A stretch of DNA of 34,640 nucleotides from Candidatus Heimdallarchaeota archaeon (GTDB taxonomy: Archaea; Asgardarchaeota; Heimdallarchaeia; Heimdallarchaeales; Kariarchaeaceae): the NCBI GenBank assembly GCA_015523565.1, contig WAKA01000061.1:1-34640 (forward strand), given 5' to 3'. Both the position numbers and the translations under genes were made by a program. Within the stretch, counting starts at the first letter, position 1; each line of letters opens with the position of its first letter. Positions 1-9,728 of the stretch are shown here, piece after piece. The notes beneath the pieces are model-generated. The model saw only the letters and a list, made by a program, of their open reading frames with translations, ran no database searches and was not told the DNA's origin.

Positions 1-1
1 G

Positions 2-20
2 AGATGTGTATAAGAGACAG
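2..20 (+). other. Tn5/Nextera transposase mosaic end (library adapter remnant)
   Basis: The 19 bases match the hyperactive Tn5 mosaic end used in tagmentation libraries. They sit at the very edge of the window and are not genomic. Read through in frame they give the peptide MCIRDR, a known artefact at the N-terminus of metagenomic proteins. The first true genomic base is therefore about 21, and the window edge is an assembly or contig end, not a biological boundary. Confidence 0.97.
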
Positions 21-51
21 ATATTATAAGCTACATTCAAATGGAAGATTA

Positions 52-1566
52 ATGGCAGTTGCATTGAAAAAAATTTTGGGTTTATTTTTAATCATAATTT
101 CCATATCATTTCTTTTGGTTTCAGGTCAAAAGGCACTGGATACACCTAAAGAGCTAGGGGATGAAAAACTTTTGGTGTCATTGCCTGAAGGAAGTTCTAG
201 ACTTGTTTTGAAAGGGAATGATACAAATTGGCAATTTACCTTCTTGGAAGGACCACAACAACAAAATGATCCCATAGGAACTTCATACGAGGCAGACCAG
301 ATACTGCATTATGGAACCTTCAACAATATCACAAAACAATTGATAATTGAAAATGTCACCTCTCAACTAGTTTACCCATATCAATATGATTTCGTTGTCG
401 ATAGTGCGGGACGAGTACATACTGCATTTATCACTGGGAAATATACATTGTTTTATGCGGTAAGAGAGACCAATGGGACATGGATTGAACAGCAAGTTAC
501 GGATTCAAGTTATTGGTGGGCATGGTCTCCTGATATTGAGTTGACAAGTGAAGGAAAACCAGTTTTGACATATGTAGTGAGCTATAAATCTAAAGCCAAT
601 GAAATTTTCCCAATGCCCAGCCCATTTGAGTACATTGGAGCACGTTCACTTCATTATGCAGTTTTCAATGGAAGTGCATGGGATACTTACGACGTAATGG
701 GGCAGATAGGAAGCAAGATAACACCAAGCAGGCTATTGGAGATACAGTATCCATCTATATTAATAGAGAATGACACAACCTACTTGGCATTTACAAATAG
801 AATACCCCAAGCAGGGGAGACACAAATATTGTTTGCGAAATTCCCCGCAAATCCAGTATCCGCCACAACCAACAAATCCTTGCAACAATTTGTTTATACC
901 AAGGCATATCGCCTTTTTTCAACGGCAGGGGTTTTTACTTTTCCAAAAATATTTTTGTATGAAAAGTCAGTATATCTTGCAGGAGGCACTTGGATACGGG
1001 GTGGTGCTTGGTATGCATACCTAGAAGATGTCTCCGTTTCTCCAAAAAATGCAACATGGATTAGCGGCATGTATTCAAACGAATATTTAAGCCAAGAAGT
1101 CAGTTCAATGAGCGGGTATTTAAAGGATGGAACAATATTTCTTAGTTGGTCCCCATACTTCCTCTTTGACACCACAAAGAACCGATTTCAGAACGACATC
1201 ATTTTAATAGGAGTAGACATTAAGAAAGGGGCATCTGCCATTGAGAACTTTACATTGACATTTTTGACCGATACCATCAATGTTCGTCATAGTTTTCCAA
1301 ATATATTGGAAACAGAAAATACCATAAATGTGGTGTCTATTTTGTACAATAATACAGATACAGAACCATACCTTTCACTTGCATCAATTGGTCAATTTGA
1401 AACCATTGTCGAGGGAGGAGGATTGGCATTGGGAATTACATTAATTGCAGTTATTGCATTAATTCCAGCATTTCTTTATGTGATTAAAAAAGTCCCAGTA
1501 AGAGAGAAAGATGAGGAAATTCTTCCCCACATGATAAATTTAAAAGATTCTATAACCAGAGATTAA
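52..1566 (+). CDS. secreted, C-terminally membrane-anchored propeller-like protein
   Basis: The protein is about 504 residues long. Residues 1-27 form a signal peptide (basic LKK, then a hydrophobic stretch GLFLIIISISFLLVSG). A long extracellular part follows, then a single membrane helix near the C-terminus (GLALGITLIAVIALIPAFLYVI) and a charged cytoplasmic tail. The outside part holds recurring short motifs of the type LHYAVFNGSAW / SPDIELTSEGKPVLTY / YPSILIENDTTYLAF, which look like blades of a sialidase/BNR-type beta-propeller. It has many N-x-S/T sites. I chose ATG 52 because the upstream reading frame is adapter sequence. It lies 93 bp before an oligopeptide-type ABC operon in the same direction and may help bind or deliver substrate, but it is not a recognisable family-5 binding protein. 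The function is unknown. Confidence 0.75.
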   Translation: MAVALKKILGLFLIIISISFLLVSGQKALDTPKELGDEKLLVSLPEGSSRLVLKGNDTNWQFTFLEGPQQQNDPIGTSYEADQILHYGTFNNITKQLIIENVTSQLVYPYQYDFVVDSAGRVHTAFITGKYTLFYAVRETNGTWIEQQVTDSSYWWAWSPDIELTSEGKPVLTYVVSYKSKANEIFPMPSPFEYIGARSLHYAVFNGSAWDTYDVMGQIGSKITPSRLLEIQYPSILIENDTTYLAFTNRIPQAGETQILFAKFPANPVSATTNKSLQQFVYTKAYRLFSTAGVFTFPKIFLYEKSVYLAGGTWIRGGAWYAYLEDVSVSPKNATWISGMYSNEYLSQEVSSMSGYLKDGTIFLSWSPYFLFDTTKNRFQNDIILIGVDIKKGASAIENFTLTFLTDTINVRHSFPNILETENTINVVSILYNNTDTEPYLSLASIGQFETIVEGGGLALGITLIAVIALIPAFLYVIKKVPVREKDEEILPHMINLKDSITRD

Positions 1567-1659
1567 GTTGCATATTACGAGTTTTTCTTCTGGTATCTTT
1601 TCTAGACTAAAGTACGAATAATTTTAAGTTAAAGAAATTACAACAGGTTGAGGATTTGA

Positions 1660-3180
1660 ATGGAAACCGTAACATCGAAATCAGTGGCAGAACGTCAAAA
1701 TACACCCATTGGAAGATACATAACTCATATTGCATTTGCAGGAATCATTTTATTGAATTTGATTCCCTTAATTCAGATATATTTAGACGAAACAAAAAAA
1801 AGCAAACTATACAAATTCAACTTGACAAATTTTGAATTTGCATTAATGTCATTCGTTTTGCTGACTTTACTTTATGCGGTAGCAATATATGCACAGCCAA
1901 AAATTTCGAAACATGCAAGACCATTTACTTTTCTTGTTTTGATTTTTCAACCATGGCTAATAATTGTTGCAAACAATAACCTTTTCCTCGCGTATTTTGC
2001 AGGAACCTTTGTGCCTATCCTATATTGGTATTGGATAAGGTTTGGAGAACTCATGAGCCTTTTTGGGAACAGTCTATTCATATTTACTGTAAGACGGCAT
2101 ATCGCAATAATACCAATGTTTATTGCAATTTCATGGTTTACATTCTTTTTACTTAATCAATTGGTTAATCCAGTAGACCTTTTATTAGGGGTTAGGCAAG
2201 TCAGGTTTGGTAAAGAAGAACTAAAGACGTCATTGATGATAAGGTATGGATTAGCAGATGAAAACGGACGACCATATACATTTTGGGAAAGATATATCCA
2301 ATTTCTTAATGGGTTTATTCATGGAGACCTAGGGTTATCGTATAAAGACGGAGTTCCAGTAACTGAAAACATTGGCAATTTGCTTTGGACAACATTAAAA
2401 ATGCAAGTTTCCGCCCTCATTCTTTCTTTTTTCCTAAGTGTCACAATCGGAATCCTAGCTGCATATTACCACCAGACAACTTTAGATTCAATTATTTCAT
2501 CAATTGCCCTTTTGGGTCTTTCAATGCCAATTTTTGTGTCTGGGATTTTGGCAATACTCATTTTCTCAGGAACTGGACTGGGGTGGTTTCCATTTGGAGG
2601 AAACAAATCCCCAGACCATATCATGGAGGAAAAATGTAGTGCATGCGGATTCAAGCCAGATGAAATTTGGAATCAGCTTTGGACCTATGAAAATCAGCAC
2701 TATGGATGGCAAGACATAAATCTTTGGAAGGATTTCTTTCAAGTAAGTTATTTTTATACATATGATAGTATATGGCATCTTGTCTTGCCTGTTTTGACAT
2801 TGACTTTTGCAACAATGGCCACTTTTTCCAGATTGACAAGGGGAACCATGTTGGAAGTATTGAGAGAGGATTATATCCTTGCAGCAAAGGCAAATGGTCT
2901 TTCTGAGAAGAAGATTGTTGTGGATCATGCCTTGCCAAATGTCATGTTGCCGATCACCACCTTTCTAGGACTTAATATTGGTGGGATTTTAGCAGGAGCA
3001 CCAATTACAGAAACAGTATTTACATGGCCAGGATTAGGAAAGGCATACATCGCGGCGATAGGCATATTTGACGGACCAATCATTGTCGGATTAACAATGA
3101 TAATCACATTAATGATCTTGATTGCAAATATGCTAACGGACATCGCATATACAAAACTAGATCCGAGAATTTCTCTTTAG
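1660..3180 (+). CDS. oppB: oligopeptide/dipeptide ABC transporter permease, OppB/DppB family, with extra N-terminal membrane domain
   Basis: This is an inner-membrane permease of the peptide/nickel ABC importer family. The canonical OppB domain begins near residue 145 (RRHIAIIPMFIAISWFTFFLL) and carries the EAA coupling loop (DYILAAKANGLSEKKIVVDHALPN) that docks on the ATPases. Before it lies an unusual extension of about 140 residues with three to four further membrane helices. Between helices of the core there is a soluble insertion with a C326-S-A-C329 pair and several Trp residues. At 506 residues it is clearly longer than a typical OppB (about 310-340). A purine-rich gagga lies 6 nt before ATG 1660. 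The stop is immediately followed by the partner permease. The transported substrate cannot be told from sequence; peptides are the usual choice, with sugars or nickel as alternatives. Confidence 0.9.
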   Translation: METVTSKSVAERQNTPIGRYITHIAFAGIILLNLIPLIQIYLDETKKSKLYKFNLTNFEFALMSFVLLTLLYAVAIYAQPKISKHARPFTFLVLIFQPWLIIVANNNLFLAYFAGTFVPILYWYWIRFGELMSLFGNSLFIFTVRRHIAIIPMFIAISWFTFFLLNQLVNPVDLLLGVRQVRFGKEELKTSLMIRYGLADENGRPYTFWERYIQFLNGFIHGDLGLSYKDGVPVTENIGNLLWTTLKMQVSALILSFFLSVTIGILAAYYHQTTLDSIISSIALLGLSMPIFVSGILAILIFSGTGLGWFPFGGNKSPDHIMEEKCSACGFKPDEIWNQLWTYENQHYGWQDINLWKDFFQVSYFYTYDSIWHLVLPVLTLTFATMATFSRLTRGTMLEVLREDYILAAKANGLSEKKIVVDHALPNVMLPITTFLGLNIGGILAGAPITETVFTWPGLGKAYIAAIGIFDGPIIVGLTMIITLMILIANMLTDIAYTKLDPRISL

Positions 3181-3189
3181 GTGAATGAA

Positions 3190-4137
3190 ATGAGTACAAG
3201 CACAGCCCAAGAAAAAAAACAACCGAGGTTAAAAGAGGTCTCTGCCTCTCAGAATCAATGGATTGCAATCATAAATAGATTAAGAAGAAACAAGGTAGCA
3301 ATGCTAGCTTTTTATTATATTACATTAAACGTACTTCTTGCGATTTTTTATCCGCTTCTCATTCAGTTTGGACCCGTTGCGAATGCACCTGGCAAGGATT
3401 CTAAATTTGGAGGGGGAGTAAATGCCCATCCAACCCTCAAATATCCAGGAGGTGTCGATCAACAAGGATTTGATATTTTTTCAAGACTGCTGGCAGGTTC
3501 AGAAGTTTCGATTCTAGTGGGTATTTTTGCCACATTGATTTCAATGGCATTGGGAATTGCAGTAGGATTGATTGCAGGATATTTCCAAGGTAAAGTTGAA
3601 GAGATTTTAATGAGAATTGTTGACTTATTCCTTGCTGTCCCTTCACTCCTTATTGCAATTGTGCTTGTAAGCATTATCACCCAAGGCAAGTCAGACATCC
3701 TTCAAGGAATGCCCACAGTGTGGGTAATCACGTTTGTCATTGGATTTTTTGGATGGGCAGGACTGGCAAGGTTGGTGACTGCAAATGTAAAGCAGGTGTC
3801 TTCATTGGAATATGTATCGGCAGTACGTATCATGGGAGCAAGTAATGTAAGAATATTATTGGTACACATATTTCCCAACGTTCTTGCCCCAATAATTGTT
3901 GTTGGAGCTTTGTTTGTTGCGGGAGCAATTCTATCGGAGGCAGGACTAAGCTTTTTGGGGATTGGTGATCCAAACACTGTTAGTTGGGGAGTGATGGTAT
4001 CACTTTCCAGGCAAACAATGACAACAAATCCAGAACAGGCACTTATTCCAGGATTTGCCATATTCTTTTTGGTATTGGCAATCAATCTGTTTGGAGATGC
4101 ACTGCGAGATGCATTAGACCCCAAATTAAAAGAATAG
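3190..4137 (+). CDS. oppC: oligopeptide/dipeptide ABC transporter permease, OppC/DppC family
   Basis: Second permease of the importer, about 315 residues. It has the N-terminal OppC signature (a basic stretch NRLRRNKVAMLAFYYI followed by the first helix), a periplasmic-side loop, and the EAA loop (EYVSAVRIMGASNVRILLVHIFPN). The C-terminal motif ALFVAGAILSEAGLSFLGIG is highly typical of this family. ATG 3190 is preferred over GTG 3181 because AGGTGA at 3179-3184 overlaps the GTG and sits 5 nt before the ATG. It abuts oppB and must form the membrane heterodimer with it. Confidence 0.93.
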   Translation: MSTSTAQEKKQPRLKEVSASQNQWIAIINRLRRNKVAMLAFYYITLNVLLAIFYPLLIQFGPVANAPGKDSKFGGGVNAHPTLKYPGGVDQQGFDIFSRLLAGSEVSILVGIFATLISMALGIAVGLIAGYFQGKVEEILMRIVDLFLAVPSLLIAIVLVSIITQGKSDILQGMPTVWVITFVIGFFGWAGLARLVTANVKQVSSLEYVSAVRIMGASNVRILLVHIFPNVLAPIIVVGALFVAGAILSEAGLSFLGIGDPNTVSWGVMVSLSRQTMTTNPEQALIPGFAIFFLVLAINLFGDALRDALDPKLKE

Positions 4138-4180
4138 TTCGCTTGAAAAATATTCATAATCTCTTAAAATAAATGAGCAT

Positions 4181-4552
4181 GTGGAAAATAGTCAACTCAT
4201 CATTTTTTTTAAAGAAGGTCTATTTGGCGCATTTTTTGGGATATTGGCAATCATATTGACAGGATCACTTACATTGATCAGTTATTTTTTAATTGGGTTG
4301 ACAACATTTTTGTTTCTTCTTCCAATCATATTAGCAATACAGATTCTTTATTACCTACTTTATTCTTTTTGGACACTATGGTTTGGATTTTCACCATCAT
4401 ATCAAGCCCTTAAACAGAGGATTTCTCGTAAAAGAGTTCAAAAGGAAGACCCAGCAACCCTCACAAGAAAAGGGTTTAGGTATATGGTTTCTGGAATTGT
4501 CATGATGATTCTGTTTCAACCAACTCTTTACATTGTATTCAATCTTTTATAG
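4181..4552 (+). CDS. small hypothetical membrane protein in the ABC operon
   Basis: A 123-residue protein starting at GTG 4181, with no in-frame ATG nearby. Two long hydrophobic segments (about residues 15-40 and 42-70) are followed by a basic cytoplasmic stretch (RISRKRVQKEDP) and a last hydrophobic segment at 103-122, so three or four membrane helices. I recognise no family. Its place between the permease and ATPase genes of an Opp-type importer, with 43 bp and 63 bp gaps, suggests co-expression with the transporter. An accessory role in the complex is inference only. Confidence 0.6.
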   Translation: MENSQLIIFFKEGLFGAFFGILAIILTGSLTLISYFLIGLTTFLFLLPIILAIQILYYLLYSFWTLWFGFSPSYQALKQRISRKRVQKEDPATLTRKGFRYMVSGIVMMILFQPTLYIVFNLL

Positions 4553-4615
4553 AAAAATCAGAATAATTCATGTCGTAAGACAAATTACTTAAGAATGCCA
4601 TTTAGATGGTGACTT

Positions 4616-5701
4616 ATGGCTTCTGTAGAACTTTCCTCTTCAGAGCAAACTGAGGTGGAAATATTCCCCGGTTCTCCAAAAGATAGGACAGACGCTATTT
4701 TGGAAGTTAGGAACCTTCGAAAATATTTTCCAATTGAGAGCAAGTCAATCCTATTTTCAAAGGTGGTCGGTCAAATCAAGGCTGTTGATGGAATTGACCT
4801 TCAAATTTTCAAGGGAGAAATCCTCGGATTGGTTGGCGAATCTGGATGTGGCAAGTCGACCCTGTCAAAAACAATAATTGGTTTAGAAAAACCGACAACA
4901 GGACAGGTTCTTTATAGGGATAAAGATATCCATCACCCAAAAAGCAAAACTGAGTCAATGGAAGTAAAAAGAAATATACAAATGGTGTTTCAGGATCCAT
5001 ATAACTCTTTAAATCCCCGTAGGCTAGTCCGAGATACATTGAAAGAGCCATTGATTATCCATAAGCTTGCACCTGGTAGAGAAGAGGAAGTTGTCATTGA
5101 CATGCTTAAAAAAGTTGGATTGGAAGACTATCACGCATTACGCTATCCTCATGAATTTTCAGGGGGACAAAGGCAAAGAATTGGGCTTGCAAGGGCGCTT
5201 ATCATGAAACCAGAGATCATCATTGCAGATGAGCCAGTCTCTGCATTGGATGTGTCTGTTCAGGCGTCAATCTTGAATCTCATGCAGGATCTCCAACAGG
5301 AATTCAATGTCTCAATTATTTTCATCGCACATGACCTTTCGGTTGTCAAGCATGTTTCAAACCGGGTTGCGGTCATGTATCTGGGGCGAATTGTGGAAAT
5401 TGGTCCAACAGACATGGTATTTGATAGACCTGCACATCCTTACACTGTATCATTATTGTCAGCGATTCCATTCCCAGATCCAGACATTAAAAAGAAAAGA
5501 ATAATTTTGGAGGGGGACGTTCCATCCCCTGTCAACCTTCCTGAAGGATGCAGGTTTGCACCAAGATGTTATAAAGCCCAAGAGCTTTGTCACAAGGAAG
5601 AGCCAATGCTACAAGAAATCCGTCCAAACTTATGGGCGGCATGCCACTATCCTGAAGATGAGAAGGTAATATTTTTTGATGTAGTGGAGGAAGAAGCATG
5701 A
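4616..5701 (+). CDS. oppF: oligopeptide/dipeptide ABC transporter ATP-binding protein, OppF/DppF family
   Basis: Cytoplasmic ATPase of the importer, 361 residues. Walker A is GESGCGKST, the signature is FSGGQRQRIGLARAL, Walker B is IIIADEPVSALD, and the switch His lies in FIAHDLSVVKHV. The C-terminal oligopeptide-transporter extension ends with the Cys motif GCRFAPRCYKAQELC...C, which in this family can hold an Fe-S cluster. The N-terminal motif (NLRKYFPI, then AVDGIDL) is of the OppF type. ATG 4616 has GGTGA (4609-4613) just upstream. It overlaps the next gene by ATGA, so it is translationally coupled. Confidence 0.94.
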   Translation: MASVELSSSEQTEVEIFPGSPKDRTDAILEVRNLRKYFPIESKSILFSKVVGQIKAVDGIDLQIFKGEILGLVGESGCGKSTLSKTIIGLEKPTTGQVLYRDKDIHHPKSKTESMEVKRNIQMVFQDPYNSLNPRRLVRDTLKEPLIIHKLAPGREEEVVIDMLKKVGLEDYHALRYPHEFSGGQRQRIGLARALIMKPEIIIADEPVSALDVSVQASILNLMQDLQQEFNVSIIFIAHDLSVVKHVSNRVAVMYLGRIVEIGPTDMVFDRPAHPYTVSLLSAIPFPDPDIKKKRIILEGDVPSPVNLPEGCRFAPRCYKAQELCHKEEPMLQEIRPNLWAACHYPEDEKVIFFDVVEEEA

Positions 5702-6690
5702 AAATCAATATCATAAGAAGCATCATAAGGGGAATGTTTTCTAAAAGGACGGTTTACATAGAAAAGAATGGAAAGGAGGAAAAAGTTGAGAAAATAGTGA
5801 TTGTGGAAAAAATAATTGAAAAAACAAAAAGTATGCTTTCAAGTCCAACACTGGTGTGGTTTGCATCACTCTACTTTTTCTCCTTGCTAAGCATAATAAT
5901 ATTTAATTTAGTAAGGACAGGTTTCGATTTAGCCTCTGTTGCAACTGCTCCAGAATATTACACAGACTTGTTTCTGCATTATGGACTAAATGCTGAATCC
6001 ACTTACCAATCAAAATATTTACATGGATTTTCAAGTTGGCTGTATGCACCATTTGTTGTTGTTTTCATGGGGTTAGCGTTATTCTTCATTAAAGAAGCAG
6101 GATTGGCATTCAATAGCCCATCATTTTCAATAAGTGACATAAACAAAAAGTATGCCTATTTTAGCAAAAACGTGTTTGGGTATGATGTGGTTCTGTTTGG
6201 AAACCAAAAATGGAATGCATTCTATATAGGACAAGTCTGGCTTCCCATTATTGCAGCATGCATTGTTACAATTGCCTATTCAAGACATACAAAGAGAGAA
6301 ACTTGGATTGTCTCAAGATTTTTCATAAGCCTGTTGATTTCATTTTGGCTTGCCACTGACCTAGCAAAGATGACAGATCCAAATTATTATTATGATTGGA
6401 GTCTGTTTTTCCCAACCCTGTTTGAATTCAGATACAATAACAGATTTGTAGCCTACAATGGAGATTATAACCCAATGACTTTAACATTGGTGTTTACCTT
6501 CTTCCAGTTCATTCCAATGATCATGTTAGGAGTTGGCGAACTTGCATATTCAGCAACAAAAACCTACCTGCAGAAAAAACAGATTTTCAAATCAAAAGAG
6601 GAGAGAATTGTCCATATACCCACAAAGGAATTACCTTGGATAAAAGAAAGGAAGAAAACAAAAGCAGAGGAGGAATGGCTTGATGAGTAG
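5698..6690 (+). CDS. hypothetical multi-helix membrane protein between the two ABC ATPases
   Basis: A 330-residue protein whose ATG overlaps the oppF stop (ATGA). The N-terminus is strongly basic and amphipathic with a KVEKIVIVEKIIEK segment (about 28-42), probably a short coiled coil. Hydrophobic segments follow at roughly 52-72, 117-138, 183-202, 212-228 and 262-285. The C-terminus is long, charged and cytoplasmic (KKQIFKSKEERIV...KTKAEEEWLDE). I recognise no family. Overlaps on both sides (oppF upstream, oppD downstream by a few bases) show that it belongs to the transporter operon. Together with the 4181-4552 gene it suggests a lineage-specific variant of the Opp importer with extra integral subunits (inference). 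Confidence 0.65.
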   Translation: MKINIIRSIIRGMFSKRTVYIEKNGKEEKVEKIVIVEKIIEKTKSMLSSPTLVWFASLYFFSLLSIIIFNLVRTGFDLASVATAPEYYTDLFLHYGLNAESTYQSKYLHGFSSWLYAPFVVVFMGLALFFIKEAGLAFNSPSFSISDINKKYAYFSKNVFGYDVVLFGNQKWNAFYIGQVWLPIIAACIVTIAYSRHTKRETWIVSRFFISLLISFWLATDLAKMTDPNYYYDWSLFFPTLFEFRYNNRFVAYNGDYNPMTLTLVFTFFQFIPMIMLGVGELAYSATKTYLQKKQIFKSKEERIVHIPTKELPWIKERKKTKAEEEWLDE

Positions 6691-7702
6691 TGAAACAACA
6701 CATCCAACCCATGAAGATGTCCTTTTGGATGTTAGGGACATCTATACATATTTCAGAACAGAAAGTGGAGTGGTCAAGGCTCTTGATGGTGTATCGTTTG
6801 ATATAAGAAACAATGAAGCGGTCGGAATTGTTGGGGAAAGCGGATGTGGAAAATCAGTTACCGCAAAGTCAATTTTACGGATTCTACCAAAGAACGGAGA
6901 AGTTGTGGCTGGAGAGGTCTATTATCGAGGAGTCAATCTTTTAAACCTAACAGAGCCGCAAATGAGAACAGTCCGGGGAAAAGAAATTGCATTGTTGTTC
7001 CAAGATCCACTGTCATCATTGAATCCTGTTTTAAGTATCAGAGAACAAATGGTTGATGTCATTAGCCTCCATAGGGGAGTGGATGAGGAAGAAGCCGCAG
7101 AAATTGCAGTTAAGATGATGAAAGCGGTCGGAATTCCAGAAGCAGAACAGAGGATAGATGATTATCCTCATCAATATTCAGGAGGTATGAGACAAAGAAT
7201 ACTTATTGCAAGAGCATTGGCATTGGAACCAAGATTGCTTATAGCAGACGAACCCACAACAGCATTGGATGTGACAATTCAGGCCCAAGTCCTTGACATT
7301 ATCCAAAGGATGAGAAAGGAATTGGGGCTTTCACTTATGCTCATTACCCATAACTTAGGAGTCGTCGCAGAAAATACAGATAGGATCCATGTTTTTTATG
7401 GTGGAAGAGTTGTTGAATCAGGACCAACAAGAGATATTTTCAAAGATCCACACCATCCCTATACAATCGCATTGCTTGAGTCAATTCCATCATTTGTCAA
7501 GGGAAAAGGCAGACTGGCAACAATACCAGGATCTGTCCCTCAACTCATTAATCCACCATCAGGCTGCAGATTCCACCCACGATGCAAATATATGACTGAA
7601 GAATGCAAAAAGCGTCCACCACTGGAAAAAATAGGAAAAGACAGATATGTGGCATGCTTCCATGTTGACAAGGTTCTTGCAGATCGAAAGAAGTCCAGTT
7701 GA
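6683..7702 (+). CDS. oppD: oligopeptide/dipeptide ABC transporter ATP-binding protein, OppD/DppD family
   Basis: Second ATPase, about 339 residues. Walker A is GESGCGKSVTAKSI, the Q-loop is LLFQDPLSSLNPV, the signature is YSGGMRQRILIARAL, Walker B is LLIADEPTTALD, and the H-loop is LITHNLGVVAE. The C-terminal Cys cluster is GCRFHPRCKYMTEEC...C. SGGMRQR and TALDVTIQAQ mark it as OppD rather than OppF. ATG 6683 is preferred over TTG 6680 because gaggagg at 6667-6673 is correctly spaced. It overlaps the upstream membrane-protein gene. OppD and OppF form the heterodimeric motor under OppB/OppC. Confidence 0.94.
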   Translation: MSSETTHPTHEDVLLDVRDIYTYFRTESGVVKALDGVSFDIRNNEAVGIVGESGCGKSVTAKSILRILPKNGEVVAGEVYYRGVNLLNLTEPQMRTVRGKEIALLFQDPLSSLNPVLSIREQMVDVISLHRGVDEEEAAEIAVKMMKAVGIPEAEQRIDDYPHQYSGGMRQRILIARALALEPRLLIADEPTTALDVTIQAQVLDIIQRMRKELGLSLMLITHNLGVVAENTDRIHVFYGGRVVESGPTRDIFKDPHHPYTIALLESIPSFVKGKGRLATIPGSVPQLINPPSGCRFHPRCKYMTEECKKRPPLEKIGKDRYVACFHVDKVLADRKKSS

Positions 7703-7752
7703 ATTAGTTTGTTGCCAAAATATAGATAAACCACCCATAGGATAATATTTTG

Positions 7753-8157
7753 ATGAGCCATAAGATAAGAGTCGTAGTTGCAAAACCAGGACTAGACGGG
7801 CACGACAGAGGGGCAAAAATTGTGGCAAGAGCACTACGCGATGCGGGAATGGAGGTCATTTATACTGGTTTGCATCAAACACCAGAACAGATTGTGGAAG
7901 TTGCACTTCAAGAGGATGCAAATGCCATTGGACTATCTATATTGTCTGGAGCACATAAAGTGCTTTTCAAAAAGGTGATGGATCTTCTGAAGGAGAAAAA
8001 TGCAACAGACATCGTTGTTTTTGGTGGAGGCGTCATTCCAGAGAAGGACATTCCATATCTTAAAGAATTGGGGGTTAAAGAGATATTTGGTCCAGGTTCT
8101 TCGTTACAGGAAATTGTTGATTTTGTCAAAAACAATGTCAAACCAGCAGGAGTATGA
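7753..8157 (+). CDS. mcmA2: methylmalonyl-CoA mutase, cobalamin-binding (small/C-terminal) subunit
   Basis: About 134 residues, matching the B12-binding domain of methylmalonyl-CoA mutase. The cobalamin motif is complete: D15-G-H17-D-R-G20 supplies the lower axial His17, and LSILSGAH and VVFGGGVIP line the nucleotide tail. The enzyme interconverts (R)-methylmalonyl-CoA and succinyl-CoA. In archaea the two domains are commonly separate genes, as here. I chose ATG 7753 over TTG 7750. The catalytic subunit follows at once. No epimerase or MeaB-type G-protein chaperone is visible in the window. Confidence 0.94.
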   Translation: MSHKIRVVVAKPGLDGHDRGAKIVARALRDAGMEVIYTGLHQTPEQIVEVALQEDANAIGLSILSGAHKVLFKKVMDLLKEKNATDIVVFGGGVIPEKDIPYLKELGVKEIFGPGSSLQEIVDFVKNNVKPAGV

Positions 8158-8161
8158 GAAA

Positions 8162-9727
8162 ATGGAAAAGAAAAAATTCTATTCAACATCGGGATTTGAA
8201 ATCCCACCATTTTTGCAAAAATATGAAACTGACCTTTCCCCACCAGGTGAATATCCATTTATCAGGGGACCTTACCCGACAATGTATCGTGGAAGAAGAT
8301 GGACCATGCGGCAATATTCAGGATTTTCCACTGCTAAAGAAACAAATAGGCGTTTTCATCTCCTATTGGAACGGGGACAAACTGGTCTATCTGTTGCTTT
8401 TGACCTGCCAACACAGATGGGATTGGATTCCTCAGACCCTATGGCAGAAGGAGAGGTAGGAAAGGTTGGGGTTGCAATTGACACTGTTGAAGATATGAAA
8501 ATACTTTTTGATGGCATTGATCTTTCGAAAATTTCCACATCAATGACCATCAATGCACCTGCCATTGTCTTACTGGCCATGTACATAGTAGTTGCTGAGG
8601 AAAGTGGGATTGATCCAACCTTAATTTCAGGGACAATACAAAACGACATCCTAAAAGAATATACAGCAAGAGGGACTTACATTTTTCCACCAGAACCATC
8701 CATGCGCCTGATTACCAATATTTTTGAGTACTGTTCCAATCACCATCCAAAGTTCAATACGATAAGTATCAGTGGATATCATATAAGGGAAGCTGGGGCC
8801 ACAGCAGTCCAAGAATTGGCATTTACATTGGCAAATGCAAAAGCCTACGTTAGGGCAGCGATAAAAGCAGGACTTGATGTAGATGTGTTTGCACCAAGAT
8901 TAAGTTTCTTTTTCAATGCACACAATGATTTTTTGGAGGAAATCGCTAAATTCAGAGCTGCAAGGAGAATGTGGGCCAATATCATGAAAAATGAGTTTGG
9001 GGCAAAAAACAAAAAGTCAATGATGCTCCGTTTCCATACACAAACCGCGGGAAGCACATTAACAGCACAACAACCAGAGAACAACATAGTTAGGGTAACA
9101 ATCCAAGCACTCGCAGCTGTTCTTGGTGGAACGCAATCGCTTCATACAAATAGCATGGATGAAGCATTGGCACTACCAACTGACAAATCAGCAACAATAG
9201 CATTGAGGACACAACAAATAATTGCAGAAGAAAGTGGCGTGGCAAATACCATAGACCCATTGGGCGGCTCATATTATATTGAATGGTTGACAGACAAACT
9301 GGAAGAGGAAGCATACAATCTTATTGCGGAAATAGAAAAAGTGGGGGTTATTGAGGCCATCTCCTCTGGAATGATACAAAGAGCAATTCAAGATGCGGCA
9401 TACCAATATCAATTGGAAATAGACACGAAAAAAAGGAAAATAGTGGGAGTCAATTCATATATTCAGGAAGAAAATCTGGAGTTTGATATTCTTGAGGTTG
9501 ACGAGAGTATTCGTGATGATCAAATCAAGATGATTGAAAAAGTCAAGGCAAGCCGTGACAATCAACGAGCAGAAAATGCACTCAAATCATTGAGATCAGC
9601 TTGTGAAGGGAAAGAAAATGTGTTTCCCCATGTATTGGAGGCTGTACGCGCAAGGTGCACTATTGGAGAAATCTGCGGGACAATGAAAGAAGTATTTGGT
9701 ACATACAAGCCAGTGGATACAATATAG
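8162..9727 (+). CDS. mcmA1: methylmalonyl-CoA mutase, catalytic (large/N-terminal) subunit
   Basis: About 521 residues forming the TIM-barrel substrate domain of an adenosylcobalamin-dependent acyl-CoA mutase. Recognisable segments are [21 protein letters not shown] near the N-terminus, [42 protein letters not shown] (containing the catalytic His) and ARRMWA further on. Together with the small subunit it makes a complete split mutase, used for propionate/branched-chain oxidation or carbon assimilation. ATG 8162 follows the small-subunit stop by 4 nt and has aggag at 8149-8153. ATG 8135, inside the upstream gene, is a weaker alternative. The sequence resembles the archaeal mutases rather than isobutyryl-CoA mutase, but substrate choice is not proven. 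Confidence 0.92.
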   Translation: MEKKKFYSTSGFEIPPFLQKYETDLSPPGEYPFIRGPYPTMYRGRRWTMRQYSGFSTAKETNRRFHLLLERGQTGLSVAFDLPTQMGLDSSDPMAEGEVGKVGVAIDTVEDMKILFDGIDLSKISTSMTINAPAIVLLAMYIVVAEESGIDPTLISGTIQNDILKEYTARGTYIFPPEPSMRLITNIFEYCSNHHPKFNTISISGYHIREAGATAVQELAFTLANAKAYVRAAIKAGLDVDVFAPRLSFFFNAHNDFLEEIAKFRAARRMWANIMKNEFGAKNKKSMMLRFHTQTAGSTLTAQQPENNIVRVTIQALAAVLGGTQSLHTNSMDEALALPTDKSATIALRTQQIIAEESGVANTIDPLGGSYYIEWLTDKLEEEAYNLIAEIEKVGVIEAISSGMIQRAIQDAAYQYQLEIDTKKRKIVGVNSYIQEENLEFDILEVDESIRDDQIKMIEKVKASRDNQRAENALKSLRSACEGKENVFPHVLEAVRARCTIGEICGTMKEVFGTYKPVDTI

Positions 9728-9728
9728 G

